A DNA stretch of 38,560 bases, taken from the NCBI GenBank assembly GCA_900470155.1, contig UBZT01000027.1, positions 1-38,560 on the forward strand. Reading direction: 5' to 3'. Position numbers and translations under genes: made by a program. The notes under the pieces were generated by a model. The model worked only from the letters and a program-made list of their open reading frames with translations. It was not told the origin of the DNA and did not search any database. Source of the DNA: Hyphomicrobiales bacterium. Its GTDB lineage: Bacteria > Pseudomonadota > Alphaproteobacteria > Rhizobiales > Rhizobiaceae. Within the stretch, counting starts at the first letter, position 1, and every line of letters starts with the position of its first letter. Of this stretch, positions 8,111 to 15,879 are shown one piece after another.

Positions 8111-8896
8111 ATGAACCGCAGAGATTTCAACCTTCTCATGAGTGTCGCTGGAGCTGGTCTCCTCATGAGTGATCGGCTTGCTACAGCCCAGACATCTCCG
8201 ACAGCACCGGACGGCCCCGTCTTTGCCATGCTGGTACACCCAAAGATGATCCTGCTTGATCTTTTGGGTCCGATGACCGTTTTCAACATGACGCGTGGCA
8301 AGGTTCATTTGGTGTGGAAAAACAAGACGCCCGTATCGACAGATGTCGGCATCCCCGTTGCCGCCACGACGACATTCCAGGATTGCCCTCGTGACGTCGA
8401 TGTCTTCTTCATTCCGGGCGGCCTTGCCGGCTCGACAGAGCTTATGGAGGACGCGGAGACGCTGGCTTTCGTCAAGGAGATGGCTGGACGTGCCAAATAT
8501 GTCACCGCAGTCTGCACGGGATCTCTGGTGCTCGGTGCCGCAGACGTCTTGCGTGGCAAGCGGGCGACGACGCTCTGGAACGTACACGATCTTCTTTCCA
8601 CGTTCGGCGCGATCCCCGTCCGTGACCGCGTGGTGGAGGACGGCAACTTTATCACCGGTGGCGGAACGACAGCCGGTATAGACTTCGGCCTTGATGTCGT
8701 GGCGAGGCTGAAGGGGGACGAGGTCGCGAAACGCATCCAGCTTATCATCGAATATGATCCGCATCCGCCATTTGACGCAGGGAGCCCTGAAAAGGCTGGA
8801 CCAGAGATTACAAACGCGTTCCTCAAGGTACGCAAGCCGGCGATGGATGAGGCAAAGGCGGCGGCTTTAAGAGCTGCAGACCGCCTCAAAGGCTAA
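8111..8896 (+). CDS. Tat-exported DJ-1/PfpI-family protein (isonitrile hydratase-like)
   Basis: The 261-residue protein starts MNRRDFNLLMSVAGAGLLMS, a twin-arginine signal with RRDF and a short hydrophobic stretch, with probable cleavage near ATAQ. The mature part is a DJ-1/PfpI glutamine-amidotransferase-like domain. FIPGGLAG is at 100-107, the nucleophile elbow AVCTGSLVLGAADVLRGKRA has Cys135, and GGGTTAGID follows near 218. This pattern matches the isonitrile hydratase-like and AraC-associated DJ-1 branch rather than proteases or chaperones. Export by Tat is unusual for that branch, which is mostly cytoplasmic. It appears monocistronic. Confidence 0.85.
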   Translation: MNRRDFNLLMSVAGAGLLMSDRLATAQTSPTAPDGPVFAMLVHPKMILLDLLGPMTVFNMTRGKVHLVWKNKTPVSTDVGIPVAATTTFQDCPRDVDVFFIPGGLAGSTELMEDAETLAFVKEMAGRAKYVTAVCTGSLVLGAADVLRGKRATTLWNVHDLLSTFGAIPVRDRVVEDGNFITGGGTTAGIDFGLDVVARLKGDEVAKRIQLIIEYDPHPPFDAGSPEKAGPEITNAFLKVRKPAMDEAKAAALRAADRLKG

Positions 8897-8976
8897 AGCA
8901 GGTCCACTGTCTGGCACCTGCCCGCTTTCCGCGTCATTATCGGAGCGGAGAGCTATCTGCTTGGCAAGCGTGAACT

Positions 8977-8993
8977 GGATCAAATCTTGATCC
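8977..8993. repeat. Perfect 17-bp palindrome in a convergent gap
   Basis: GGATCAA and TTGATCC face each other around ATC. It lies between the convergent DJ-1 and OsmC genes (gap 8897-9189), so it is not in an obvious promoter. One frame across it (about 8930-9048, with ESYLLGKRELDQILIRAGGL) reads protein-like, so the palindrome may just be part of a decayed gene. No complete gene is seen in this gap. Confidence 0.3.
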
Positions 8994-9189
8994 GAGCCGG
9001 GGGGTTGGCGGCCTCACAGAAAAGACTGGCAACATTTGCGGGAGACTGAAATGCGGAGACTACTCTTCCTATGATATAAGTAATTGGAATTGCAGTTGGG
9101 CAGCGGTTGCAGAGCACGCCGGCAGGGTTCGACCATTCACAGCGCCGCCCAACCTCGGCCCATTGCGCGGCCCTGCTAGCTCTTTTAGA

Positions 9190-9594
9190 TCAGACCACAT
9201 TTAGCGCCGTCGGCACGCCAAGATTGAGAGAGTTCGCTACCGTGCAGATCGACCATGCATGATCGATCAAAGTCTTTGGATCGGATCCGTCCAATGTCGT
9301 GCATCTCACGGAAAGAACGGCGTTGGTGGCGACCAGCGGCGCACCTTCCAGTTCCAGGTGTACGGTTACGGCTATGTCTCCGATCTCGACACCGAGATCA
9401 TGGGCCACATAGCGAAGGTCATTACAGTAGCAACCTCCGACCGCCAAAGCGAGCAGCTGCCCGCCGTTGAAGCCGAGGCCCAATCCACCGGCCTTGCCTT
9501 CCGGCCTATCGACCACGATCGTATGGCCACCAGCCCAACCAACTGCTGCTTCCGTACCCGCCAAATTGCGCAATTCCACAATCGACTGAACCAT
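9190..9594 (-). CDS. OsmC-family peroxiredoxin-like protein
   Basis: With the start at 9594 (GGAGGAAGGG lies directly before ATG) the protein has 134 residues. The OsmC/Ohr fold is indicated by GGQLLALAVGGCYCNDL, with Cys55 in the family position, and by the second conserved cysteine Cys117 in WSICTVANSL. OsmC/Ohr proteins reduce organic hydroperoxides through this Cys pair, though some members have other roles. The central strand region is shorter than in Ohr, so the substrate is uncertain. It is divergent from an MFS transporter, with a palindrome in the 309-bp intergenic region. Confidence 0.85.
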   Translation of the reverse strand: MVQSIVELRNLAGTEAAVGWAGGHTIVVDRPEGKAGGLGLGFNGGQLLALAVGGCYCNDLRYVAHDLGVEIGDIAVTVHLELEGAPLVATNAVLSVRCTTLDGSDPKTLIDHAWSICTVANSLNLGVPTALNVV

Positions 9595-9750
9595 TCCCTT
9601 CCTCCGTCCGTATGGGATGCATCGCACGCTCCTGGCCTATGCGGATCATGTCAACGGTAAAATAAAATCCTTCCCTGCAGGCTCGATCAGACAACCGGAT
9701 CTACAACACCAACAGCCCTCCTGAATCGTGATCTCAAGCGCTTGTGTTTT

Positions 9751-9766
9751 GGTACGATCTCGTACC
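9751..9766. promoter_or_regulatory. Palindromic operator candidate between OsmC and MFS genes
   Basis: GGTACGA-TC-TCGTACC is a perfect dyad of 7-bp arms with a 2-bp centre. It lies about 156 bp from the OsmC start and 137 bp from the MFS start, the layout of an operator shared by two divergent genes. No regulator gene is adjacent. Confidence 0.5.
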
Positions 9767-9903
9767 CAGCCCCGGGCCACGCAACGTCGAGGCTCCTCTG
9801 ACTGATGGTTTCCTGCCATAAAAGCAGGAATGCTTCGACCGTCACCGAAGCATTTGCACAACGATACCGTCCATACCTGGCGGGACATCAACGAGAGGTC
9901 CCC

Positions 9904-11145
9904 ATGTCCCAGCCTTTATCCACTGCCCGCCCGTTTTTCGGCTGGCATGTCGTCGCCGCCACCTTTCTGCTTGCTGTATTTGGCTGGGGCGTCGGTTTTT
10001 ATGGCCCGCCGGTGTTCCTCTATGCCGTCGTGTCCCGAACCGGTTGGCCGGTGGCGATGGTCTCGGCGGCGGTCACGGTCCATTTTCTTGTCGGCGCCGT
10101 GGTCGTCGCCAATCTGCCACGCCTCTATCGGCGCTTCGGCGTCCCTCAACTGACGGTGACAGGAGCGACAATGCTTGCACTCGGCATCATTGGCTGGGCA
10201 CTTGCAGCAGAGCCATGGCAGCTATTCATGGCGGCGCTGGCCAGTGGCGCGGGCTGGGTCGCGATGGGAGCTGCTGCCGTGAATGCGCTGGTCGCGCCCT
10301 GGTTCAATGTGCGGCGCCCCGCGGCACTGGGCATGGCCTACAATGGCGCGAGCCTGGGTGGCGTCATTTTCTCGCCGCTTTGGATCGCTTTGATCGCGGG
10401 TATCGGCTTTGTGCCCTCAGCCTTGGCCATCGGTGGCGTCATGGTACTCGTCGTTGGGGGACTGTCGTTGCTGGTTTTCCGGCACACGCCGGAGAGCTTA
10501 AGACAGAAACCGGACGGCGTGGAGAACACTCCCCCTCAGCCGCTGGCGGTCCAGAGCGGGTCAACCGGCCGCAGATCATTCCTGCGCGACCGAAAATTCG
10601 TCACCTTGGCCGCGGGCATGACGCTTGGACTGTTCGCCCAGATCGGGCTGCTGGCGCATCTGTTCTCGCTGCTCGTTCCAGTGCTTGGCGAGGCTCTCAC
10701 GGGCGTTGCACTGGGTGGCGCCACGCTCGCTGCCATCCTTGGGCGATCCATGGTCGGGTGGCTGATGCCTGTTTCAGCGGATCGCCGGCTTGTCGCCTGT
10801 GCCAGCTACGGTGTGCAGGTAATTGGTTCGCTTTTGTTCGTAATGGCTGCCGACGATGGCGGGACGTGGCTGTTTCTGGGCATCCTGCTGTTCGGCCTGG
10901 GGATCGGAAATGCCACTTCGCTACCCCCGTTGATTGCACAGAAGGAGTTTTCCCCAGCCGAGACCGCGCGCGTAGTGCCGTTAATCGTCGCCATTGGTCA
11001 GGCCGGTTATGCTTTCGCGCCGGCGGTGTTTGGCTTACTTCGCGGGCATGATGCGGTCGATGCTATGGGTTCGACGCCGCTTTTCGTCTGTGCAGCCGCA
11101 ATTCAACTCGGCGCGATAGGATGCATATTTGCTGGGCGGCGATAA
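9904..11145 (+). CDS. MFS transporter
   Basis: The 413-residue protein has about 12 hydrophobic helices and the split 6+6 layout of the major facilitator superfamily, with a polar central loop around residues 195-230. The start at MSQPLSTARPFFGWH follows CGAGAGG; upstream in-frame codons from 9805 are unlikely. N-terminal GWHVVAATFLLAVFGWGVGF resembles the monocarboxylate/oxalate-formate-like branch of MFS. The substrate cannot be told. It is divergent from OsmC and possibly co-regulated with it, which would fit a stress- or toxicant-responsive pair. Confidence 0.88.
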   Translation: MSQPLSTARPFFGWHVVAATFLLAVFGWGVGFYGPPVFLYAVVSRTGWPVAMVSAAVTVHFLVGAVVVANLPRLYRRFGVPQLTVTGATMLALGIIGWALAAEPWQLFMAALASGAGWVAMGAAAVNALVAPWFNVRRPAALGMAYNGASLGGVIFSPLWIALIAGIGFVPSALAIGGVMVLVVGGLSLLVFRHTPESLRQKPDGVENTPPQPLAVQSGSTGRRSFLRDRKFVTLAAGMTLGLFAQIGLLAHLFSLLVPVLGEALTGVALGGATLAAILGRSMVGWLMPVSADRRLVACASYGVQVIGSLLFVMAADDGGTWLFLGILLFGLGIGNATSLPPLIAQKEFSPAETARVVPLIVAIGQAGYAFAPAVFGLLRGHDAVDAMGSTPLFVCAAAIQLGAIGCIFAGRR

Positions 11146-11147
11146 AA

Positions 11148-11260
11148 GCCGGGAAAACGGCATCAAGGGTAAGCCCGATCGCTCCATGTGAGCGACCGTC
11201 GATCGGCGAGCAGCAGGCAGGTGTTCAGAGCTACTGCGCTGCAGGGGCGCAGACCTGCCG
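11148..11260 (+). ncRNA. Structured leader candidate upstream of the FecCD importer
   Basis: The region between the MFS stop and the binding-protein gene folds into nested hairpins. GCCG (11148-11151) pairs with CGGC (11158-11161), and TCGCTC with GAGCGA near 11180-11195. A compound stem has GGCAGGT (11216-11222) pairing ACCTGCC (11253-11259), and CTGCGC (11234-11239) pairing GCGCAG (11247-11252). GGGAA, GGCGAGC, CTACTG and the closing GACCTGCCG occur in the same order as in cobalamin riboswitches. However, the canonical CCGCAACTG core is missing and the element is far shorter than usual. It could be a variant or relic riboswitch, or simply a terminator for the MFS gene. Confidence 0.3.
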
Positions 11261-11358
11261 AAACTTGACGACTGTTCTCTTGTTTTCGATCTTAAAGGTG
11301 GTTAGACGACCGTAAACACATACCGGCCTAACAGGCGTCGACATAAAGGGTGGCAACC

Positions 11359-12378
11359 ATGAGAACAATAATGGCAATCGCGGGTCTGTGTACCTTGCTT
11401 GGTGTAACCACCCACTCCGCGGCGGCTTCTACGGTCTATCCGCTGACTGTTGAAAACTGCGGCGTTAAGGTCACGTTCGCGAAGGCGCCGGAGCGCGCCG
11501 TTGGTCTTGGCCAGGGCAGCGCCGAGATCATGCTGATGCTCGGCCTGGAAGACAAGATGGTGGGAACCGCCTTCTGGCCGAACAAGCCGATGCCACAACT
11601 CGCGGAGGCCTATGCCAAGGTCAAGCTTCTCTCCATCGAGTTTCCAACGTTCGAGTCCGTCCTCGCGCAAGAGCCCGACTTTGTGGCGGCAGCCCTTCCC
11701 AGCCTGATGGGACCATCCAGCAAGGTCGCCAAACGGGAGGATTTCGAAAAGCTTGGCATCCCGGCCTATCTTTCGCCGAGCGCATGCGTTGCTGACGGTG
11801 TTGCCAAGGACAAGTTCGGCTATGGCAACCGCGCCCAGCTCTGGAACATGACGGCGCTCTACCACGAGATCGAAGAGCTTTCGCAGATCTTTGACGTCAG
11901 CGACCGCGGTCAGGCGCTGATCGAAGATCTGAAGAAGCGCGAGGCTGCGCTCCGCACTGAGGCTCCCAAGGATGGCAAGAAGCTCTCCTATGTGTTCTGG
12001 TTCTCCAGCCCCTCGCCGGCTGCGGACGCTTATCTTGCCGGCAAAAACACCCCGTCCGGCTTTATCGCCGATGTTCTGGGCGGAACAAACGCCATCACAT
12101 CCGAGGCCGATTCGCCAGCGCTTGGCTGGGAAAGCATCATTGCCACCAACCCGGATGTCATCGTCGTTGCACAGGTTGATCGCAACCGCTGGGAACTCGA
12201 CAAGGCGGAAGCGAAAATCGCGTTTCTGAAGACCGACTCGGGTACACGCCAGATGCCGGCGGTCAAAAACAACGCCCTCGTGATCATGGAAGGCCAGGCC
12301 ATGAACCCGACAATCCAGACGATATTTGGCGCTGAGCGCATAGCCGAGCAGCTCAAGGCGCTTGGTCTGCGTCAGTGA
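11359..12378 (+). CDS. ABC importer binding protein, iron-complex/cobalamin type
   Basis: The 339-residue periplasmic protein has a signal peptide (MRTIMAIAGLCTLLGV... cleaved near SAAAS). The start follows AAAGGGTGG; a GTG at 11350 is a less likely alternative. The domain is of the FhuD/FepB/BtuF class III binding-protein type: APERAVGLGQGSAEIMLMLG near 43-62, LAQEPDFVAAALP, and GLLY-like late helices ending AERIAEQLKALGL. It captures a chelated iron compound, haem or corrinoid for the permease and ATPase encoded directly downstream. It overlaps the permease gene by four bases (GTGA). Confidence 0.88.
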   Translation: MRTIMAIAGLCTLLGVTTHSAAASTVYPLTVENCGVKVTFAKAPERAVGLGQGSAEIMLMLGLEDKMVGTAFWPNKPMPQLAEAYAKVKLLSIEFPTFESVLAQEPDFVAAALPSLMGPSSKVAKREDFEKLGIPAYLSPSACVADGVAKDKFGYGNRAQLWNMTALYHEIEELSQIFDVSDRGQALIEDLKKREAALRTEAPKDGKKLSYVFWFSSPSPAADAYLAGKNTPSGFIADVLGGTNAITSEADSPALGWESIIATNPDVIVVAQVDRNRWELDKAEAKIAFLKTDSGTRQMPAVKNNALVIMEGQAMNPTIQTIFGAERIAEQLKALGLRQ

Positions 12379-13433
12379 GCGTTCCTGCGGTCAAAGCTGG
12401 CGGCGGGCGGCTGTACAGCCGTTTTGCGGTGCTTGCGGCTGTTTTGCTCGCCTCGGCCGTTTGCATATCGCTGATCGTCGGCTTGAGCGTCGGGATTGGC
12501 GATATGCCGATCCCGCTCGCCTCCACCTATGCGGCCATTACCAATCGGCTGGGCTGGACGGCTGTAGAGATCAACCAGATCCACGAAACGATCATCTGGG
12601 ATTACCGCCTGAGCCGTGCCCTGGTCGCCGTCTTCTGCGGGGCCGGCCTGGCACTCTCGGGCGCGATCCTGCAATCCTTGCTGCGGAATCCGTTGGCGGA
12701 ACCTTATGTTCTCGGCATCTCCGCCGGTGCCTCGACAGGGGCGGTCGCCGTGATCATCCTCGGACTTGGTGCCGGGTCCATCTCGCTGTCCGCGGGGGCA
12801 TTCATCGGCGCATTTGCCGCTTTCTTCTTCGTCGCCCTGCTCTCCAATGGCGCGCGTGGTGGCGCTGACCAGACCATTCTTGCCGGTGTCGCCGCCTCGC
12901 AACTGTTCAACGCCGCCACATCTTATATCGTCACCACATCCGGCAATGCGCAGCAGGCGCGCGATGTGATGTTCTGGCTGCTCGGCAGCTTCGGAGCCGT
13001 TCGCTGGCCCGAGTTCGCCCTTGTTTCCGTTGTCGTGGGCGTCGGGCTGATCGTTTGTCTCTTCTATGCGCGCGTGCTGGATGCTTTCGCGTTCGGTGAC
13101 GAGGCTGCCGCATCCCTCGGTGTGAATGTCGGCCGGGCACGGCTTTTGCTGTTCGGCATCACCGCCGTGATGACGGCCACCATCGTCAGCATGGTTGGCA
13201 CGATCGGTTTCGTTGGCCTGGTCGTCCCGCATGCCGCGCGCTTCATCGTCGGTCCCCTGCATGTCCGACTGATGCCTGCCTGCGCGATCGTCGGCGCAAT
13301 TTTCATGGTTGCTGCGGATATAGCCTCGCGGGTTCTCATTCCTCAACAGGTTCTGCCCATCGGCGTCGTGACCGCACTCGTCGGCGTGCCGTTCTTTGCC
13401 ATCATCCTCTACCGGTTCCGGCGCGCGTCATGA
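12375..13433 (+). CDS. FecCD-family ABC importer permease
   Basis: The 352-residue protein has about ten transmembrane helices. It carries FecCD/BtuC signatures: RLSRALVAVFCGAGLALSGA, ILQSLLRNPLAEPYVLGIS, and the cytoplasmic coupling segment GTIGFVGLVVPHAAR near residues 274-288. These permeases work as homodimers for iron-siderophore, haem or cobalamin import. The GTG start at 12375 overlaps the binding-protein stop, and its own stop overlaps the ATPase start (ATGA), which indicates translational coupling. Confidence 0.93.
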   Translation: MSVPAVKAGGGRLYSRFAVLAAVLLASAVCISLIVGLSVGIGDMPIPLASTYAAITNRLGWTAVEINQIHETIIWDYRLSRALVAVFCGAGLALSGAILQSLLRNPLAEPYVLGISAGASTGAVAVIILGLGAGSISLSAGAFIGAFAAFFFVALLSNGARGGADQTILAGVAASQLFNAATSYIVTTSGNAQQARDVMFWLLGSFGAVRWPEFALVSVVVGVGLIVCLFYARVLDAFAFGDEAAASLGVNVGRARLLLFGITAVMTATIVSMVGTIGFVGLVVPHAARFIVGPLHVRLMPACAIVGAIFMVAADIASRVLIPQQVLPIGVVTALVGVPFFAIILYRFRRAS

Positions 13434-14191
13434 GTATCAAGGCTGACAATCTCGTCTGGAAGATCGGCTCCAAAACCATCATAGACGGCGTATCTTTTGT
13501 CGCCGAGCCGGGGAAAATGCTTGGATTGCTCGGACCGAACGGCTCCGGCAAGACCTCCTTGCTGCGACTGCTTGCCGGTCTCAAGAAGCCGACGTCCGGG
13601 CGGATCACGCTTGACGGGAAGAACATTGCTCAGATCGGACGCCGGTCGATGGCGCAGCGCGTCGCCTTCATCGAGCAGCATGCCACCACCAATGCCAGCC
13701 TGAAGGTCATCGACGTCGTCAAGCTTGGCCGCTTTCCGCACCGCTCGATGTTTTCCGGCTGGACGAGCGCCGACGATACAGCCGTGACCTATGCTCTCGA
13801 ACGCACCGAAATGACGGCGAAACGAAACGACCGCTGGCAAAGCCTCTCGGGAGGCGAAAAGCAGCGCACACATCTTGCCCGCGCGTTAGCTCAGTCGCCG
13901 CAGGAACTGATCCTCGACGAGCCGACGAACCATCTCGACATTCATCACCAGATCAACCTGATGCGGTTGGTCTCTACGTTACCGATCACGAGCATCATAG
14001 CGCTCCATGACCTCAACCACGCAGCAATGTTCTGCGACGGTCTGATCGTCATGCAGTCGGGCAAGATCGTTGCATCAGGGCCGTCGGAGAAGGTCATCAC
14101 ACAGGCCTTGCTGCGCGACGTGTTTTCAGTCGATGCAAGGGTTGAGAGCTCGCCTTATCATTCGAAGCCACATATCCACTTCGTTCGGTAG
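13430..14191 (+). CDS. FecE-type ABC importer ATPase
   Basis: The 253-residue ATPase has Walker A GPNGSGKTS (residues 35-43), signature LSGGEKQR (139-146), Walker B LILDEPTNHLD (160-170) and the switch His in ALHDLNH. TNHLD and the size fit the iron-siderophore/haem/B12 class. It completes a binding protein-permease-ATPase operon, each gene overlapping the next by four bases. Confidence 0.94.
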   Translation: MSIKADNLVWKIGSKTIIDGVSFVAEPGKMLGLLGPNGSGKTSLLRLLAGLKKPTSGRITLDGKNIAQIGRRSMAQRVAFIEQHATTNASLKVIDVVKLGRFPHRSMFSGWTSADDTAVTYALERTEMTAKRNDRWQSLSGGEKQRTHLARALAQSPQELILDEPTNHLDIHHQINLMRLVSTLPITSIIALHDLNHAAMFCDGLIVMQSGKIVASGPSEKVITQALLRDVFSVDARVESSPYHSKPHIHFVR

Positions 14192-14291
14192 GAAACGTTT
14201 TTGCCGACCTGGCAGGAACACCGCTTATGACGGGGACGTCGTTATCACCAAAGCTCAGCACAAAATCACCCCCTTGGCGTCGGCGGAGCCT

Positions 14292-15179
14292 GTGACGGAA
14301 AATCCAAGGACAGGAATCCTTCTTCGTATCCTGTCCGGCTTTCTATTCGCGGGAATGTCGATCTGCATCAAGGCAGTTTCGGCCGACATACCGGTCGGCC
14401 AGATCGTCTTTTTCCGCTCGGCGTTCGCGCTTATTCCACTGGTGATCTTCCTGTGGATACGCGCGGAGTTTCCGCGCGGACTGGCGACACGACGGCCCCT
14501 CGGGCATCTTTTGCGCTCAAGCCTCGGCGCCGCTGCCATGTTTGCATCATTTGCGTCGATTGCGCGGCTTCCGCTCGCAGAGGCGACGCTCCTCACTTAT
14601 CTGTCGCCGACATTCACCAGCGTAGCCGGCGTTCTTCTCCTGTCGGAAAAGGCCACGATCTGGCGGATCGGCGGCGTTGTTCTCGGCCTGGCGGGCGTTC
14701 TTGTGCTGGTCTGGCCCGAGCTCGGGTATCAAGACATGGATGCCGGACGTATGTGGGGATACATCTGGGGCCTGCTGATGGGGATCCTGACGGCCTTCGC
14801 GTTGATCATGGTCCGCAACCTCAGTCGCACGGAAAATCCCGGAGCGATCGCATTTTACTTCGTGATTGCTTCCATGATCGGCGGCATCGCAACCGTACCT
14901 TTCGGCTGGGTCATGCCTGACTGGTATGCGTTGACTATCCTTATACTCGCAGGCCTCTTCGGCGGGTTTGCACATATCGCCATGACGCTGGCGTTCCGCC
15001 ACGCAGAAGCATCCTTGCTTGCCCCGTTTGAATATCTGGCGATCCTGTGGCCCGTTCTTGCAGACCTGCTGCTGTTTGATATGCCCATCTCCTCAGCATT
15101 CCTGGCTGCTCTTCCACTGGTACTCGCGGGAGCGGCCCTTGCGGCGGTCGACGGTCGGAAAAGCCGGTCCTTTCAATAA
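14292..15179 (+). CDS. EamA-family (DMT) permease
   Basis: The protein of about 295 residues has ten predicted helices in two EamA repeats. The first is GILLRILSGFLFAGMSICIK; the second ends AFRHAEASLLAPFEYLAILW and LPLVLAGAALAAVDGRKSR. The start is uncertain: GTG at 14292 has GGAG three bases upstream, TTG at 14274 is an alternative, and no ATG fits. It lies 100 bp after the FecE-type ATPase on the same strand and may be read through with it. DMT permeases export or import metabolites; here export of a chelator or metabolite is only a guess. Confidence 0.85.
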   Translation: MTENPRTGILLRILSGFLFAGMSICIKAVSADIPVGQIVFFRSAFALIPLVIFLWIRAEFPRGLATRRPLGHLLRSSLGAAAMFASFASIARLPLAEATLLTYLSPTFTSVAGVLLLSEKATIWRIGGVVLGLAGVLVLVWPELGYQDMDAGRMWGYIWGLLMGILTAFALIMVRNLSRTENPGAIAFYFVIASMIGGIATVPFGWVMPDWYALTILILAGLFGGFAHIAMTLAFRHAEASLLAPFEYLAILWPVLADLLLFDMPISSAFLAALPLVLAGAALAAVDGRKSRSFQ

Positions 15180-15617
15180 AAACCACTGCCATAACTTGCA
15201 TCCTCGATCATGCAGAGGGGAGAACGATGTCCGATCCTCCAGTCGTAGACAGGTGCACTCAATGGGACAATCCTCCCTGCTGCCCTAGGCCTAAGCTAGC
15301 TATTCAGCCCTTCAGAAATCGGACACAGAACGCCTCATGGCGGAGGCTGACCGCGTGCCTGATAGTCGCATGGCAACCATCCGTACATCGCGGGCGGTCG
15401 CAGGCGCAGCAAGCGGCACCAGTTGGGAAGAGTTCTGAATTTTCCCACGGGAACGCGGCCTGCCAGCTGAGGAGGCCGCCTTTGCCTTGCATTGTTCCAT
15501 CCTGTGAACCGAGTGGCATCGCCGGGGCAATCTCAATCACTATGATTGATCCGTTTTATCGGACTAACGTCGCGCCCACTGAATGATATTTCATAATATT
15601 GGTGTGTCAGCGGCGCG
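15180..15617. other. Gap without a supported gene
   Basis: Only short frames with no recognisable domain are present, including a cysteine-containing 78-codon minus-strand frame at 15304-15540. I see no promoter-like or RNA-like element I would defend. Confidence 0.4.
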
Positions 15618-15800
15618 GTAAACCGCTATTTCCTAATCATTGCCCATGGCTACTTGCAGGTAGCTGAGGTTCAGCTGGCGTCTTTGATGGGTGCTCATTT
15701 TCAACGAAGTTGTCACGCATAACGTGGTCATTGGCTCAATTATTGTCGTGGCCGCTGGCTTGTTCACAGTTGGGCGCGAAAGCCGCGTCAATCGACGCGA
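15618..15800 (+). pseudogene. C-terminal fragment of a second EamA permease
   Basis: Two plus-strand frames give the end of a DMT transporter. RYFLIIAHGYLQVAEVQLAS is read from 15624. After a frame change and apparent loss of about a dozen residues, LIFNEVVTHNVVIGSIIVVA followed by AGLFTVGRES is read from 15694. These match the last two helices of EamA proteins. No N-terminal half is present upstream, so it is a decayed remnant. It is not a duplicate of the intact gene at 14292, since the sequences differ. Confidence 0.6.
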
Positions 15801-15879
15801 CAATCCAAAACTTAGGCAGTCCAGAAGGCATACCGCTGGCTGTCGTCAGCGGTATGAGTTTGGTAAATTGCCGACTAGT

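Noticed and set aside
8977..8993. Palindrome GGATCAA-ATC-TTGATCC as an operator
   Set aside because: It lies between convergent genes with no promoter role evident and inside a protein-like decayed frame, so I list it only as a repeat.
12372..13346. 324-codon minus-strand frame
   Set aside because: It is a GC-rich shadow of the FecCD permease, rich in Asp/Gly/Arg and without any domain.
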